Shown piece after piece: positions 24,457 to 35,995 of a stretch of DNA of 64,000 bases. Every line of letters begins with the position of its first letter. The first letter of the stretch is position 1. The notes below the pieces were generated by a model that worked only from the letters and a program-made list of their open reading frames with translations, ran no database searches and was not told the DNA's origin. Source of the stretch: Rhexocercosporidium sp. MPI-PUGE-AT-0058 (lineage: Eukaryota > Ascomycota > Leotiomycetes > Helotiales). The position numbers and the translations under genes were made by a program. The stretch spans positions 1,798,001 to 1,862,000 of the forward strand of contig JAGTJL010000004.1 in the NCBI GenBank assembly GCA_020746875.1. The letters run 5' to 3'.

Positions 24457-25558
24457 TTATACAAGTTTCAACCCTGAATCGCTGTAAGCAACAAATCCGG
24501 TGACGTTGCTGTCCTTCATCAACCACAAATATGCTTCGGCGAGTTCCTCAGCTATAACAGACAATTAGCAATGAAATCACAGACCTGGAGGGGTGACCTA
24601 CGCCTTCCAACATGTCCTGTGGGAAAATTCTCAGCCATTCCATCAAGAAATGCTTTTTCCCCCTCGCCCATAAAGTCCCACAGCTCCGAATCAACAGGTC
24701 CCGGACTGACTACATTGACTCTGATAGGCTTCAAATCAATAGCAAGACCTCTAGTCATACCTTGCAGACCCGCTTTGTAGCTTGAGAGTATACTCCATCC
24801 CGGAATAGGTTTCTGAGCAACACTTCCAGTCGTTAAAACAATTGAAGACGCTGTACTCTTCTCCAGATACTTTGATCCGACTTTCGCGACAAGAAGTGGA
24901 GCAAAGAATCGGACTTGGCCTGCTTTCATGATAGACTCAAGTGTTGCTTCGTTCAATGGAATGACTTTCAAACTTTCCCCGGCCGTGAAGATGATACGAT
25001 CGACCTTTCCAACCTGCTGGAACAGAGTCTCCAGATCGGCCTCGAGGGTGGCTTTCGAAAGGTCACATGGGTAGCCAGTGACTTCTGCCGAGGGGTAGGT
25101 CTCTTTGAGAGATGTGATGGTGTTCTGAATGCGCCAACTGGATGATGAGGAAATTGTTACACAAGCATTAGACTCGATTGAGGCTTCTGCAACTGCGTAT
25201 CCTAGACCTATTCACTGTCAAGGGAGGAAGCGACATCTTGATCAAGAAGCAGTTACCAGAAGTACCTCCAAATATGAGGACATGCTTTCTAGCTAGTCTG
25301 TAAATTGTCAGACGGGATTTTGAAGAAGAAGCCCGCTTGGTGGAAGCAAGAGTAGAGTTTGAGCACTCACTTGTTGTATTTCTGCGTCGAAATATCGGCA
25401 AGGGAAAATGGTGGCTTCAAATCTGTTGATGTGTCAGTTGCTTGATTTTGGTGAGTACACAGCTCAATATATCCCATACCTGTTAGCTTGATGATCTCAC
25501 ATTGAAGTTCATGCTGATCAAGCAAGCTCGTTTCAAGGCAGACACATCTGTCTAACAT
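24457..25558 (-). CDS. short-chain dehydrogenase/reductase with atypical active site
   Basis: Exons on the minus strand: 25371-25558, 25257-25297, 24602-25207 and 24457-24551; up to 309 residues. The cofactor motif IFGGTSGLGYAVAEA is built only after splicing the 41-nt second exon, and the last junction restores VGRPEELAEAYLWLM, a typical SDR C-terminus. The Lys of the YxxxK pair is kept (SSYKAGLQ), but the residue four before it is Leu, so the usual catalytic Tyr appears replaced. NAD(P) binding is likely; oxidoreductase activity is uncertain. The first exon may contain a further in-frame 57-nt intron (25425-25481), and the start could lie downstream of 25558. Confidence 0.75.
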
Positions 25559-25936
25559 GTCTCTAATTCTAGAGTATTACCACCGAATTCCTCACCCCAT
25601 ATCATGCTTAGAGGAGATGCACCAGGGTAGCTAGCCTGGCGGATGAAATTCAGCCAATTGCGTGGAACATGTCCTGTGAATTACTACAGTAGGTTATCAA
25701 GCCGTGTCGACCGCTTGCCCACCTCATTTGTCAGCACTCAACATCACGGTCTGTATTTATAATTCACTCCGATGGACGAAACACAACCCCATGGCGATTT
25801 TTAATTCTGTCCGCATGCTGTGCCACACATATCAGCCTCAGTTTTGTTCATAAGACTCGCTATTCAAAGGTGAAAGAAGGTATTAGCACTTGCATCTACC
25901 TCTCTCAACTGCAAGTAGCTCAAGAGGAATCTGAAA
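25559..25936. promoter_or_regulatory. divergent promoter of two SDR genes
   Basis: About 380 bases between the start codons of two SDR-fold genes that point away from each other. No gene inside. Shared control is inferred from position. Confidence 0.4.
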
Positions 25937-26716
25937 ATGCCAGCCAATTCTCTAATTGCGCTCATACTAGGTGCTGGTTCCAATGTCGGCCAACATGTTG
26001 GACTGGCGTTCGCAGCGAAAAGTTATAGAATTGCTCTTGCCGCGAGAACTCTGAACGAAGAGGACAGCACCCCCGATCAACTGAACATCAAGAGTGACTT
26101 CACGGACCCCGATTCCATCGTCCAGACATCTGCAAAAGTTAAATCTAAACTTGGTCTCCCAAGTGTCGTGGTCTACAACGGTAATTTCCTAGTTCATCTT
26201 TCATATCATTAGCTGATGGGACAAAAGCTTCAGCAACAACCACAAACGATCTAGCAAACCCCTTGGGTCTCGATGTGAAGGCTTTCACTCGTGATCTCAC
26301 CATCAATACGACGAGTGCATTCGTTGCTGCTCAACAGGCTGTCCTGGCCTTTACCGAGCTCCCAGATTCAGCATCACGAACATTCATCTATACTGGAAAT
26401 ATTCTCAATACCAACATCATCCCACCACTTCTCAGTCTTGGAGTCGGGAAATCTGCATCTGCGCATATCATTCAGTCTGCTGCGAATGTCTACAAAGATA
26501 GAGGTTTCAAGTAGGGCTTTTCCTCTCTTGGAAGTAGAGAATGCTGATTATGTCAGGTTTTATTACGCTGATGAGAGGAATGAGTATGGTTCACCTGCGT
26601 ATGGTGAGATAGATGGACCTGCACATGGGGCCTTTTATACTCAGCTTGCAGAGGCTTATGAACAAGGTCCTTGGCAACAGACTTTTGTCAAAGGAGCAGG
26701 GTATAAGAAGTTTTGA
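25937..26716 (+). CDS. short SDR-like NAD(P)-binding protein
   Basis: Exons 25937-26180, 26234-26510 and 26557-26716; 226 residues. N-terminal Rossmann motif LILGAGSNVGQHVGLAFA, then NTTSAFVAAQQAVLAF and FIYTGNILNT in the usual places of the NNAG and catalytic-Ser strands. Where YxxxK would be expected, the sequence reads GVGKSASAH, so the canonical dyad is not evident. Splicing at 26510/26557 is needed to continue into FYYADERNEYGSPAYGEIDG. Fungal relatives of this kind are annotated as SDR without known substrates. Confidence 0.7.
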
Positions 26717-26889
26717 GACGATTGTACCTGGTTCGAAAGAGTTCGCCGAGGAGGTGCTGGACATCTGAAGACTGTCTACCCAGAAGTGTTGATGGATAAT
26801 CTTCCATTGATTGACTAGACGAGTACACGGAGAATTCTATCTGTATAAATATGACTGACTCTATTCAGCCTATTTAAGACATATTTTCT

Positions 26890-28534
26890 TCAAGATCTAG
26901 GCGCTCGCCCATTGTAGTCAATGCCAGCGTTCGCGGTATAATTGGAGAAACAATCGTAATCGTAAACAATCTCCGCGATCATCTTCTGCAATGCCGAAAT
27001 TACCGTATCCAGAGAGCAAAGACCGCTGGAATTTTCAGAGCAGCCTGAGTAAGAGTCTGCGATAGGGAAACGGCGTCATTTCTAAATAGCCGGTCCGCTC
27101 TGGCCATCTCGACACACGAGAACACTTACAGAATGAAACGTATCTGTCGGGTAGGTGTATAAGCTGGACAAACCAGCACCTGGGTAGTGAAATGCATAAC
27201 AAATGGCACTTGCATGGATGCAACAAAGGCATTGTTGTGTTCATTCCCTTTGGGATCCAATGGCGGACCCTTGAAAAGTGCAGAGAGGTTGAAAGCAGTC
27301 AATGTGTCCAGAATCACGACCTCATGTGTTGCGTCAGCATAGATGGAGTTATGTAGTGGGAAGAAGGTTGTTGATTTGTCGAAGGTCTTGTTTAAAGCAG
27401 AAGTGGCGCTGGGAAATGAGTGAGTGAGGCGAGCGACCCATTCCTGAAGGTAGCCTTTTTCTTGAGCGGCTGATACAGGGGAACTAGGTCCATTGCTGAT
27501 ATGTTATAGTAGAAAATCAGGTCTTAGTAATACTCATAGGTGAGAAAGTCCTCTTCACTAAAGAGAGTACAGAATTTTGAGTACCCGAGAGCATGTGTCT
27601 CGTAGGAGCAGAGTTGAAGCTAGCAATTGCATCAGTAGCAGTGGCGTTCCCCGAGATCTATTTCTATTAGCTTGTCTAGCTTCCAGGAAAATACAACGTA
27701 CCTGTGATTGCAGACGAGCGATTTTCGAATTGAAAGCACTGCTGGCATACGTTGTGGCAACAGTAGAGCCAATACTACCACGACTTTCGACATTTGAGTT
27801 GGTACAGACCTCGTATGGAGCTCCAGAATTATTCGCACCTGGACTTTCGACCGAATTTCGATATTCACTTGTTTTTGATACTCTGGAACACCAAAGAACC
27901 CTGCAGCAAAGTTCTCTGCTGTCTTCACCATCCGATCTTGTGACTCTGTGCGAAAGACGAGAAGAGTTCCAGCTTCCGTGAAGTTGTTGAGTAGCTCGCC
28001 GTAGAGTTGGCGGTAGGCGATTTCAAGGTTGAAATTCTGACTGCGGCAAAAAGGACTGAGAAGCTCAGCTCCGAGCTTATATGTCTAGTTTGACAAGAAG
28101 CTAAGCTCGCCAGTGACACGAAAACCTCCATCACGAGTTGCATTGTACAGCTTCTGGGCAAATGTGGACGGAGCAGCACCGGATGTAGGACATCTTGCTC
28201 CATGACGATAGAGAAGATGCATCTGAATGATATTACAGCCTTCTGGGATTAAGGGACTGGCATCTGGTAAGCCATAATCGGCTGAAGAAACCGAGTACCA
28301 TGGAGCGAGGTTTCCCTAGTATTTGGCAATGTTGAACTTCTCTGCAAAGTCGTCATTACCGTGCGGCTGGGGTGCAATCAGAGGGAATTGATTTGCGGGA
28401 CCATTGTTGTATGGATAAGTGGGGGCTGTTTGAATGGCAGCTGGTTCTAAACCAGTTGGAGTTGGCCCTGGGAAGCCAACGACGGGCTCAGATGGGAAAA
28501 GCGAAGGGTCCACAGTTGCTGAAGACGTTATTGA
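26890..28534 (-). pseudogene. histidine acid phosphatase (phytase-like) pseudogene
   Basis: The minus strand contains nearly all of a secreted-type histidine acid phosphatase, in pieces. The catalytic motif LLYRHGARCPTSG is intact, and the C-terminal stretch YADATHEVVILDTLTAFNL carries the partner His. The reading frame is broken repeatedly: TAG at 28316-28318 where I would expect Trp before GNLAPWYSV; a one-base loss near 27852; another near 27615; TAA at 27524-27526; a frame change near 27500 that may be an intron remnant; and another near 27062. Two intron-like segments (27126-27077 and about 27703-27660) remain recognisable. No signal peptide could be joined at the 5' side. Coding-like conservation between the lesions points to fairly recent loss. 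Confidence 0.8.
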
Positions 28535-29205
28535 CTGCGGCTGTCAGGAAGCTTCAGTGATCATCATCATCATCTCCGCATGTCAATGTGCCTGTAATTG
28601 ACGCTACGAGCTAGTTGATCATTGTCAGGAATCTGCATACAGAAGAATCGCCCAACGAACATTTGTGAGAGAGCCAGGTTTGGATTACTTGTTTATCCTC
28701 CAACCTGCTGCAAGGTTAAGCTACAGTACTCTCCGAACAACCCTTCATTAAGCGAGTCGATGTTATTCGTCATGGAAGGGAAAGTGCAAGCTGTTGTGAC
28801 GAAAGGTTGCAATATTTTCTACTCTAAATCCACAGCCGTGGGAATCGAAAAATGCATATAGTGATGGAAGTGCATACTTTCAAGAAAAGGGACAGAAACA
28901 TGACCGTTCTATGGAGGTGATAGTATGGTGGGGTAAAGAGTGGCAGGAGAACTGGATAGGATTTCCATATCCCGGTGCCAGTCTGGTCAAGTGGAGATAT
29001 AGGTGCCACTTCAAAGACTATTGACAGTGGTGTCTTTTTGAGTTTGTCTTGCTATTCAGAGACGATTCGGTAACATAGGCAGCAGGTTTCCGAGGTCTGG
29101 AAAGCTCACTACTCCTTTGGTTTTTCGCTTGTCGCCTGACTCGTCTCCTTGCTGTGTTGCGGAAGAATTTGCATTAAATAACTGTTCAATTTCTAAAATC
29201 CATCC
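28535..29205. other. intergenic, nothing recognised
   Basis: May contain the lost 5' exon of the phosphatase pseudogene; a hydrophobic start (MFLSLFLK, minus strand near 28900) is a weak candidate. Confidence 0.3.
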
Positions 29206-30848
29206 TCATGCTGCCCGTAATTCATGGTCAATAGCGACTCCGCCAACAAACTGTTCATCCACCCACTTCGCGAACCTCATACTTGGCTCATCAACCAAAA
29301 TCGTACTCCAGTTCGCCAGCGCCAAAGCCAACGGAAGCATGCATGCCCAGTCGAAAAGATATGCAAAAATATTCAAGACGAATCCCCTAATCACCAATAA
29401 TTCGACATCGGGCTCTTCAGGGCGGTAGAATGGCGTGCCGAGAGCATTGACCAGCTGCTTACGAACCCATAAGCCAACGATAGTTCCAATCATACGATGA
29501 GTGAGGTAAAGCATAAAGCTAATCTTTCCCAAATATCTGCAAGATGGTCGTTCGAAGAAATGTCGAATCGTGGCAAAGTGGGAGAATCCCCATATGATCA
29601 TGATTGCTGACCAGCACCAGATGAAACGAGTGCCTCCTTCAATGCTTTTCCAGTTATTTGGGACTATTTTGTCGGTCCACTCATATCCAGGACGTTCGTA
29701 CCAGTCCCTTTTCTGTGGAATGCCGCCTAACCAGCCACCTAGAAGAAGGACAAGGATCCAGAAGATGCGCGAGCGGCGAGTCATACGATGGGATAGCTGC
29801 TCGAATCCACCGACTTGCTGAACGTAGTCAGCAAGGAGAATTCCCGTGGTGAATAGCCAGTAGTTCCATTTCGCCGATAAACAGCAGTAGGTTGGTATTA
29901 TTGCTAATATAATGGTTCTCTTTGTGTAGCTCCGTATCCGACTGACCATCAACAACACAAGGAAGACTGCTAGTGATCCTGCCCACTCAACAGGCATTGT
30001 CCACATGGTGTGATTGTACTTGTGGAAGACATCAAAACCGGTACGCTCTAGCTGAAAGGGATTCGCGAATCGTTCGCATTCCCAAATGTAATCCATGAGC
30101 TGGGCAAGGAAGGTATTCTGCCTGGTCATGGGCAGATCAATTAAGCCAGTGTAGAATTGTACTAGTGAGAGAATCCCGATGACAAAGCAAGGCACGAACA
30201 GCCGCATCCAGCGTCTGAAGATTGAAGAGCTCAGGGAGAGTGAGAATTTCTCATGTCGGCCTTCTCGGATTGAGGATAGACTCGACCAGGATAAGACGAA
30301 ACCTGACAGCACGAAGAAGATCCCGACTTGAGTGTGCCCGGTACACCAGATGATGCGGAGATATGGCAATCTCCAAAGTTCCCATGGTTTGGTCTTGGGT
30401 GACCCGTAAGGTGCTTCAGTGGTGAAAGCAAACATATCCAGGTGGTAGTCTGAGGAGTTAGTATTGAAGCAGCAACTGAGGTAATTTACTTACGGTATAC
30501 CATGACCAGAAAAGCTGCGACACCTCGTAACCCATCAAGCCATGCCGTCTCTCGTAATGAATCGTGTCTGGAAGTTGTAAATCCAAAGATAGATACCATC
30601 AGGCCCCCACTGCGGACATCTTTTGCCTCTCCGGAGTTCAGAGATCGATTGGTTGCATGTAAAACATCGCGCAAGATGAAGAGAGTTCGTCGGCCGATCA
30701 CCGAGATGAATCCATCTGGCCCCGTGTTGGGGCTTCTCAGCGAGCGAGGAGATTGGGTGCCAGATTCAATGTCAGGAAAATGCACCAATGGTTCCATCTC
30801 CAACTCAATGACATCTTGCTGCATCTCTAATTTCTCGTCATCCATCAT
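29206..30848 (-). CDS. acyltransferase-3 family membrane protein
   Basis: Exons on the minus strand 30494-30848 and 29206-30449; 532 residues. A hydrophilic N-terminal segment of about 100 residues is followed by WLDGLRGVAAFLVMVYHYHLD, the conserved start of the acyltransferase-3 domain; the His of this motif is created at the splice junction, which supports the 44-nt intron. About ten membrane helices follow. The family transfers acyl groups to sugars, lipids or secondary metabolites; the acceptor here cannot be inferred. Confidence 0.85.
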
Positions 30849-31244
30849 AAGAGTCTGGAGTGTTAATTGAAGGCTGGAAAGAATAATTATTAGGTCTGAA
30901 GACAGCCTGAGCTTCCATCCCCACTAGTGGGCGCTTGCACGTGCGCCCTCAGATTTGTTTCAAGAAAGTATATCCTCATTGTCGTTGTTTCAAACGTTTC
31001 AGGCTTACTGGATCGCTTAATCTAGTTCACGATGAGATGTTTCGAGTTCTCAGACGGCTTGCGAGCGGGCCTCTATTGAAAAATACAATTGTTTCCCAAA
31101 TAAGGTGCGGGGGGTTGCTAAGCGAGGAGATGTAAACACGTCCAGCACCTGCACGGTATGCGCCACAATTCAGTGCAAGCTGTTCAAAACCAGAGCGCAT
31201 TGATCTATTCATCTGAGCGTCTTTATGTCTTTGCTTCTCCTGCT
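30849..31244. other. intergenic, nothing recognised
   Basis: Holds the promoter of the acyltransferase gene and the 3' side of the permease gene. Confidence 0.4.
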
Positions 31245-32890
31245 CTAAAGTGTATATCTGAAGAACGTCGCGTGATCTCCCTTGGCCCTTTCCAATCGCT
31301 TCTGCTCCTGCGTGTAACTACCTGGGAATAAATTATTTTCAGTGGCCCACTGATCTCTTCGAGCATTCTCCTTCTTCAACCACCATCTCATGAACGTAGA
31401 CAGACAGAAAGACATCGTGATCACACCAATCAAAATACCATGTCCTTGATGGAACCTAGATTTGTTAGCACGGCTTCAAGTTGTGGAGTTCGGGCGTCAT
31501 ACTCAGGTCTATCTTTCGGGAGGTAGATGAAGGCTGCAAGAACACCTCCAAGGTTTCCAGCCCCAACATGCATAGCAATTCCAACTCCTCGTTTCAGACT
31601 ACCACCGATATTGTTGCCATTCCAAGCTACCCCCAGAGGCACACATGGGAAGATACCAGCACATGCCAAGAATGTACCAGTGTATTGAACCCCTGGAATT
31701 GTTGTTGAGATGAGCATGACCCATCCAATAATCGCTATGCCAGAACAGCCGAGCATGAACATAGCACGCTGCTTGTATTTGTCTGCGAAGTAACCGGTAG
31801 CGATGGTGATTATGCAACCCAGAACATATGGTGGCACGGAAAGGAGTTGCGCTTGGACATTTGTGTATCCCATATTCCTGATGATGGTTGGGAGAAACAG
31901 GGAGAAGGAATACACTGCAGTGTAGATACCGATAGTGATCAGCATGTGGACGTAGATCTTCCAATCTTTCATGGCATCGCGGAAATATTGCATGTCGAAC
32001 TCATCGGCAAGATCGCTCCTGTCATGAACCAATCTTCTATTGATTTCAAGTTTCTCTTCTTTGCTCAAGAACTTTGCTCTGATAGATGTTAGTTGGAAGT
32101 GAGGAGTTTTTGGAGAGATACTCACGAATCCGGAGTGTCAACAATAACCCAATATGCAAAGGCTGCAACCACAATTGTCAACAGTCCTTCGATGATAAAG
32201 ATCCACGACCATCCAGGCCTTCCGGCTACATCTTCCATCTTTCCAATAGCAGCTGCCAACAAACCTCCGAAAGCGCCTGCAGCCGTGGCAGCTGAAAAGA
32301 AGAGAGCGAGACGAAAGCCACATTCATGACGAGGATACCAGAGAGTGATGTAATAAGAGACACCGGGGAACAGTCCACCTTCAGCAAGACCGAGAACGGC
32401 TCTGGCGGCGAGAAGACCTCCGAAATTACTCACGAATCCCATACCAATGACTACAGCTGACCAAGCGACCATGATGAAAGTCAACCAGACACTTGGTGAG
32501 AGTCTTTTGATCATCATGTTTGAAGGTACCTCTGCAATGACATATGTTGGAAAGAATATTGCGAGGGCAATGTTGTAGTCGATTCCGGACATGCCGAGAT
32601 CTAGCTCAAGGTCGAAAAGGCGGGCATTTCCAATGTTTGTTCGATCAAGGAAGCTCAGTCTGGATGGTTAGCGTTGGTTGAAGATGATGGAAGGAGACTT
32701 ACAGATAGAGTAGAGCAAGGAAGGGCAACAATCGAATGTCCAGCTTTCTCAGTAATCGTTTTGTTGCAGGTGCATCGAAGATAGGTGGACCCAATTCTTC
32801 AGTAGAAGTGTTTGCGCTCTCGACTTCATTGTATTCTGGTTTCAGGGAGTTGCTATCTGGAGTCCCTCCATGCTGGATTGTGTGTTCCAT
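31245..32890 (-). CDS. Dal5-type MFS permease (anion:cation symporter family)
   Basis: Exons on the minus strand: 32703-32890, 32126-32659, 31503-32078 and 31245-31455; 502 residues. Splice junctions restore family motifs: LLSFLDRTNIGNARLF after exon 1, PDSAKFLSKEEK between exons 2 and 3, and PEFHQGHGILIGV between exons 3 and 4 (a longer read-through frame across that last intron ends in a spurious stop). Twelve hydrophobic segments in two groups of six are separated by a cytosolic loop around SKEEKLEINRRL. The end, FFRYTL, is typical. Relatives move allantoate, nicotinate, pantothenate and similar organic anions; the substrate is unknown here. Confidence 0.9.
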
Positions 32891-33848
32891 GTTGAATTAG
32901 GAAATTGTTATAAAAAGGGGCAAGAAAAGGATAATAATCAAGGAAAGTCTGGGGAAACAGTTCCTTAAGACACTGTCCCTAGACTCAACAAACATATGGT
33001 CTTAATAGCGGGGTAAATCTTGGAATCTGGGGTGTGAAGAATTCCCCTCTTCATGATCCACGGCAAACCCATCGCATTATTGAACTACAACTCAGAGTTT
33101 GGTAGCTTTCTCACGCTTGCTACTGGGCGCAGCACGTCGCCAAGAACAATCATGTCTTGACAGCCAGACAGGGTCCCAGTGATTCGGACCAGAACAGTCC
33201 AGACGCGTTTCGTTGCAAGTCCAAGAAGTCTTGGTCACTTGGTAACTGAAGCTAGCGTCGGTGTTCATTCCGCTCCAGCAGTTTTTGAGTTTAAAACTCG
33301 CTACCTCTTAGGGGAATGAGAACGGTATTGGGTACGAAAGGTCCTTGGAGACTGACAGCGGAATAACTCCTCTGGTAGTTATCCTTGATGTCTTGGCACA
33401 ACTTTGTAATCAAATGTCAACACCGAGATCCGGACAATAAGCGTCCTGTCACTGACGTGGGTTGGCTTGAGAGCCGTGTTGGTTGCGAAGGCATACTTCA
33501 AGTCATCGACTCACCAGCGCGCGAGATGTTCTTCTATAATTTATTAAAAGTCTCTAGTTGACATTCTCTTCTGTAATTTATTGCCGAGCTCAGAGTATCT
33601 CGATGCTCTGATATCGCCTACATTCGCTTCCCAAGATGAACGTATGAAATCGTTGAAACTCCTCAAAAGAACAATCAAACTATAGCTTATGTCATGCTCT
33701 ATCAATTAAAGCCTTTAACGGCTCAACAGATCTGCTCTTCACTGAATCGCTTTAAGTTATCCTCGCATATATAAGGACAAACCCACTTAAGCGATCCCAC
33801 CTCCCCATGACCTCCTCCCCCCACAACAAAAAAATCTCTCTCTTCACT
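32891..33848. other. intergenic, nothing recognised
   Basis: Upstream of the permease gene; AT-rich toward 33540-33780. No gene supported. Confidence 0.4.
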
Positions 33849-34214
33849 CTACCCCGTAAAAAACCTCACAATATCCACATACCTCATCCTTCCACTTCCA
33901 TCCTGACCAAACCAATCATCTCCTCTCGCCCGGACACCCAATTCCCTTCTCAACTTCTCTATCTCCGTCGCTGTATCGGCTAATTGATCTAGCAATCTCA
34001 GATGCTGGGCAGAGCTGATACATTTCATCAGTATATCTGCTTATCACAATGCTCCAAAAATAGAAGAAGGATGATTGATGATTAAAGAACAGGGGAACCG
34101 ACAGTTTTGTGTTATGCTGGAATATAAAACAAGAACTCACATAGTCTTCGCCCCGAAAATACCCAAGACACTGACGAACGTCGTCAGCCTGCAAAATGTG
34201 TTAAGTGAAACCAT
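33849..34214 (-). CDS. very small membrane-anchored unknown protein
   Basis: Exons on the minus strand 34141-34214 and 33849-34014; 79 residues. Exon 1 encodes a hydrophobic N-terminus (VSLNTFCRLTTFVSVLGIFG) and exon 2 a helical basic segment (QLADTATEIEKLRRELGVR) ending VDIVRFFTG. The 126-nt intron starts GTGAGT and ends ATCAG. The pattern of one N-terminal helix followed by a short helical tail resembles small mitochondrial inner-membrane proteins, but I do not recognise the family. Confidence 0.55.
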
Positions 34215-34322
34215 TTTCGCTCCTAGCTTCACTCTACCGCGGCTGCAGGTCTAGTCAGGCAAACAGATAGCGGCGTTATGATATTTTGGATGAGAGCAAG
34301 CAATCGATCAATCCTCTTTGGA

Positions 34323-34687
34323 CTACTTTTCCTTTCCCTCTTGAATCTGTCGTCGTCGTTTAATCTCCTGGAGTTCAGCCAATTCGGATTTCCTATACTC
34401 CAGCTTCGCTTCGAGGAATGGGATTTCGCGATAGCTGGGTGGAGTTAGTCCTGGATTGATTCATGAGGCAATGCAAATGAGCGTTGCTCTTCCCACATCA
34501 TTCATTGTTCTAACCAGACACGCGAAATAATAGCGTATTCTGGCGTCAGTTTTTGCGAACAGAGAGAGGAAGGAAGGAAGGAAGAAAAGAGAGAAACTCA
34601 CTCGTTAACAAGACCTATAAAAGGCCTACTCATAAAGCAAAGGATGGTTCCCATAAACGCCCTCTTGGCTACAAGTGCGGGACTCAT
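34323..34687 (-). CDS. very small basic unknown protein
   Basis: Exons on the minus strand 34602-34687 and 34323-34434; 65 residues. Exon 1: MSPALVAKRAFMGTILCF and MSRPFIGLVN, a short hydrophobic segment. Exon 2: YREIPFLEAKLEYRKSEL followed by a Lys/Arg-rich end (IKRRRQIQEGKEK), probably helical. The 167-nt intron contains GGAA repeats. Start and stop are unambiguous once spliced. Lies 108 bases upstream of another tiny gene on the same strand. A mitochondrial location is a guess based on size and composition. Confidence 0.5.
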
Positions 34688-35995
34688 AGATAACAGATAC
34701 GCTCGTCTCAGTCGTGGATTTCTTTTTTGGAGATTTTCGGAGAGTATCTGAATATGCGAGAAGGGTGCACTGTTCAATATTTCGTGGCTCTCCGCCTTCG
34801 TGGGTTGCTATTTAGCCGGGTTGACTAGTCAAGTTGGGCTTTAGTAGTGAAAGCTAGAGTTATATGACGGCGGCATGACATATCTACCTACCTACTTACT
34901 TCTAGTACTTGACTAAAACGTACCATACCATACCGTATCCTGACGTTACTCCTATGTACCGAGTAGAGCTAAACCCTCAGAGAGTTCACGTGATGACCTA
35001 TCAGAATAAGAGGGAACTATCAAATCGTCTTGCGATCGGGTCAGGATTATCTGAGGAAGAACTTTAATTAAATCCTTGTCTCTTCCTAGGTACACTCCAT
35101 GAAGTCACGAAATTAAAACGGAACATACGGATCCCATATTGAACCAAAACTCATGCCTTCCTATCATAACTGTAAACCCTCGCTAACATCCTCATTTAAC
35201 GCCCTCATATGCTCCTAGAGATCTATCTTCCCCTTCCTCCCCCCTCCTTCTTTCGTTTCAGTTATCGACTTGCCAGAAACAAATCTATGTTAAAAGAACA
35301 AAAAGCCCGGAGAGGGAAATGGGAGAGGGATCTATGTCATTAGAGATGAGAAACAGAATCCATGAGAGAGGAGGGGTAAAACTCGTCATCTTCTTTATAA
35401 GCTCATAGATATCTACTCTATCAATAAAATTCACTACCCAGCTAGCTTACTTTCCTTACCATTCCCACCTCAGACCATTGCTGCAAGATGACATAATATA
35501 ACTTAATGTATAGTCAAGTTCGGAGCTTGCCCTCATGGAAGGACCCAATCAACATCTGCTGGTCGTAACTATTAAATGCTCAGAATGCCCTTGAAGTTCA
35601 CGACCGTGACAGTAAATAAACATATACATAAGATGAAAGCAGTACAGGATAAGTCAGGGCTGAAGGAGGGAGGTAGGTCAGAAAGCACCCACAGCTAGGC
35701 TAGTGAGGTAGAGCTCACGTGGATGAAGCGTGATCTGAGCGTACACCGTCCAGAGCTCTACACTTACCTAGATACCTACCTCTCAAGATCATCTCGATCT
35801 CCGTTAGAGGAAGTAGAACAGTCTTGATCATCAACCATTCATGAATGCAATTTTTGCCTCGCAGATACTTAGGATACAGGAACTAGCAGGGGGTAAAAAG
35901 AACCAGCAACAAAGCTGAAACTCCCATCATCAAATCCATCCATCATATCCATCGCAAGAAATAGTCTCCCACAATTATACCTGCCTGCCTGCCAA
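34688..35995. other. intergenic with short simple repeats
   Basis: No gene supported. Contains CTAC/TACC-type tandem repeats (about 34885-34940) and CACGTG sites near 34988 and 35717. Confidence 0.4.

Noticed and set aside
28824..29009. Hydrophobic minus-strand frame as signal peptide of the phosphatase
   Set aside because: No splice path joins it in frame to the phosphatase body; kept only as a weak candidate.
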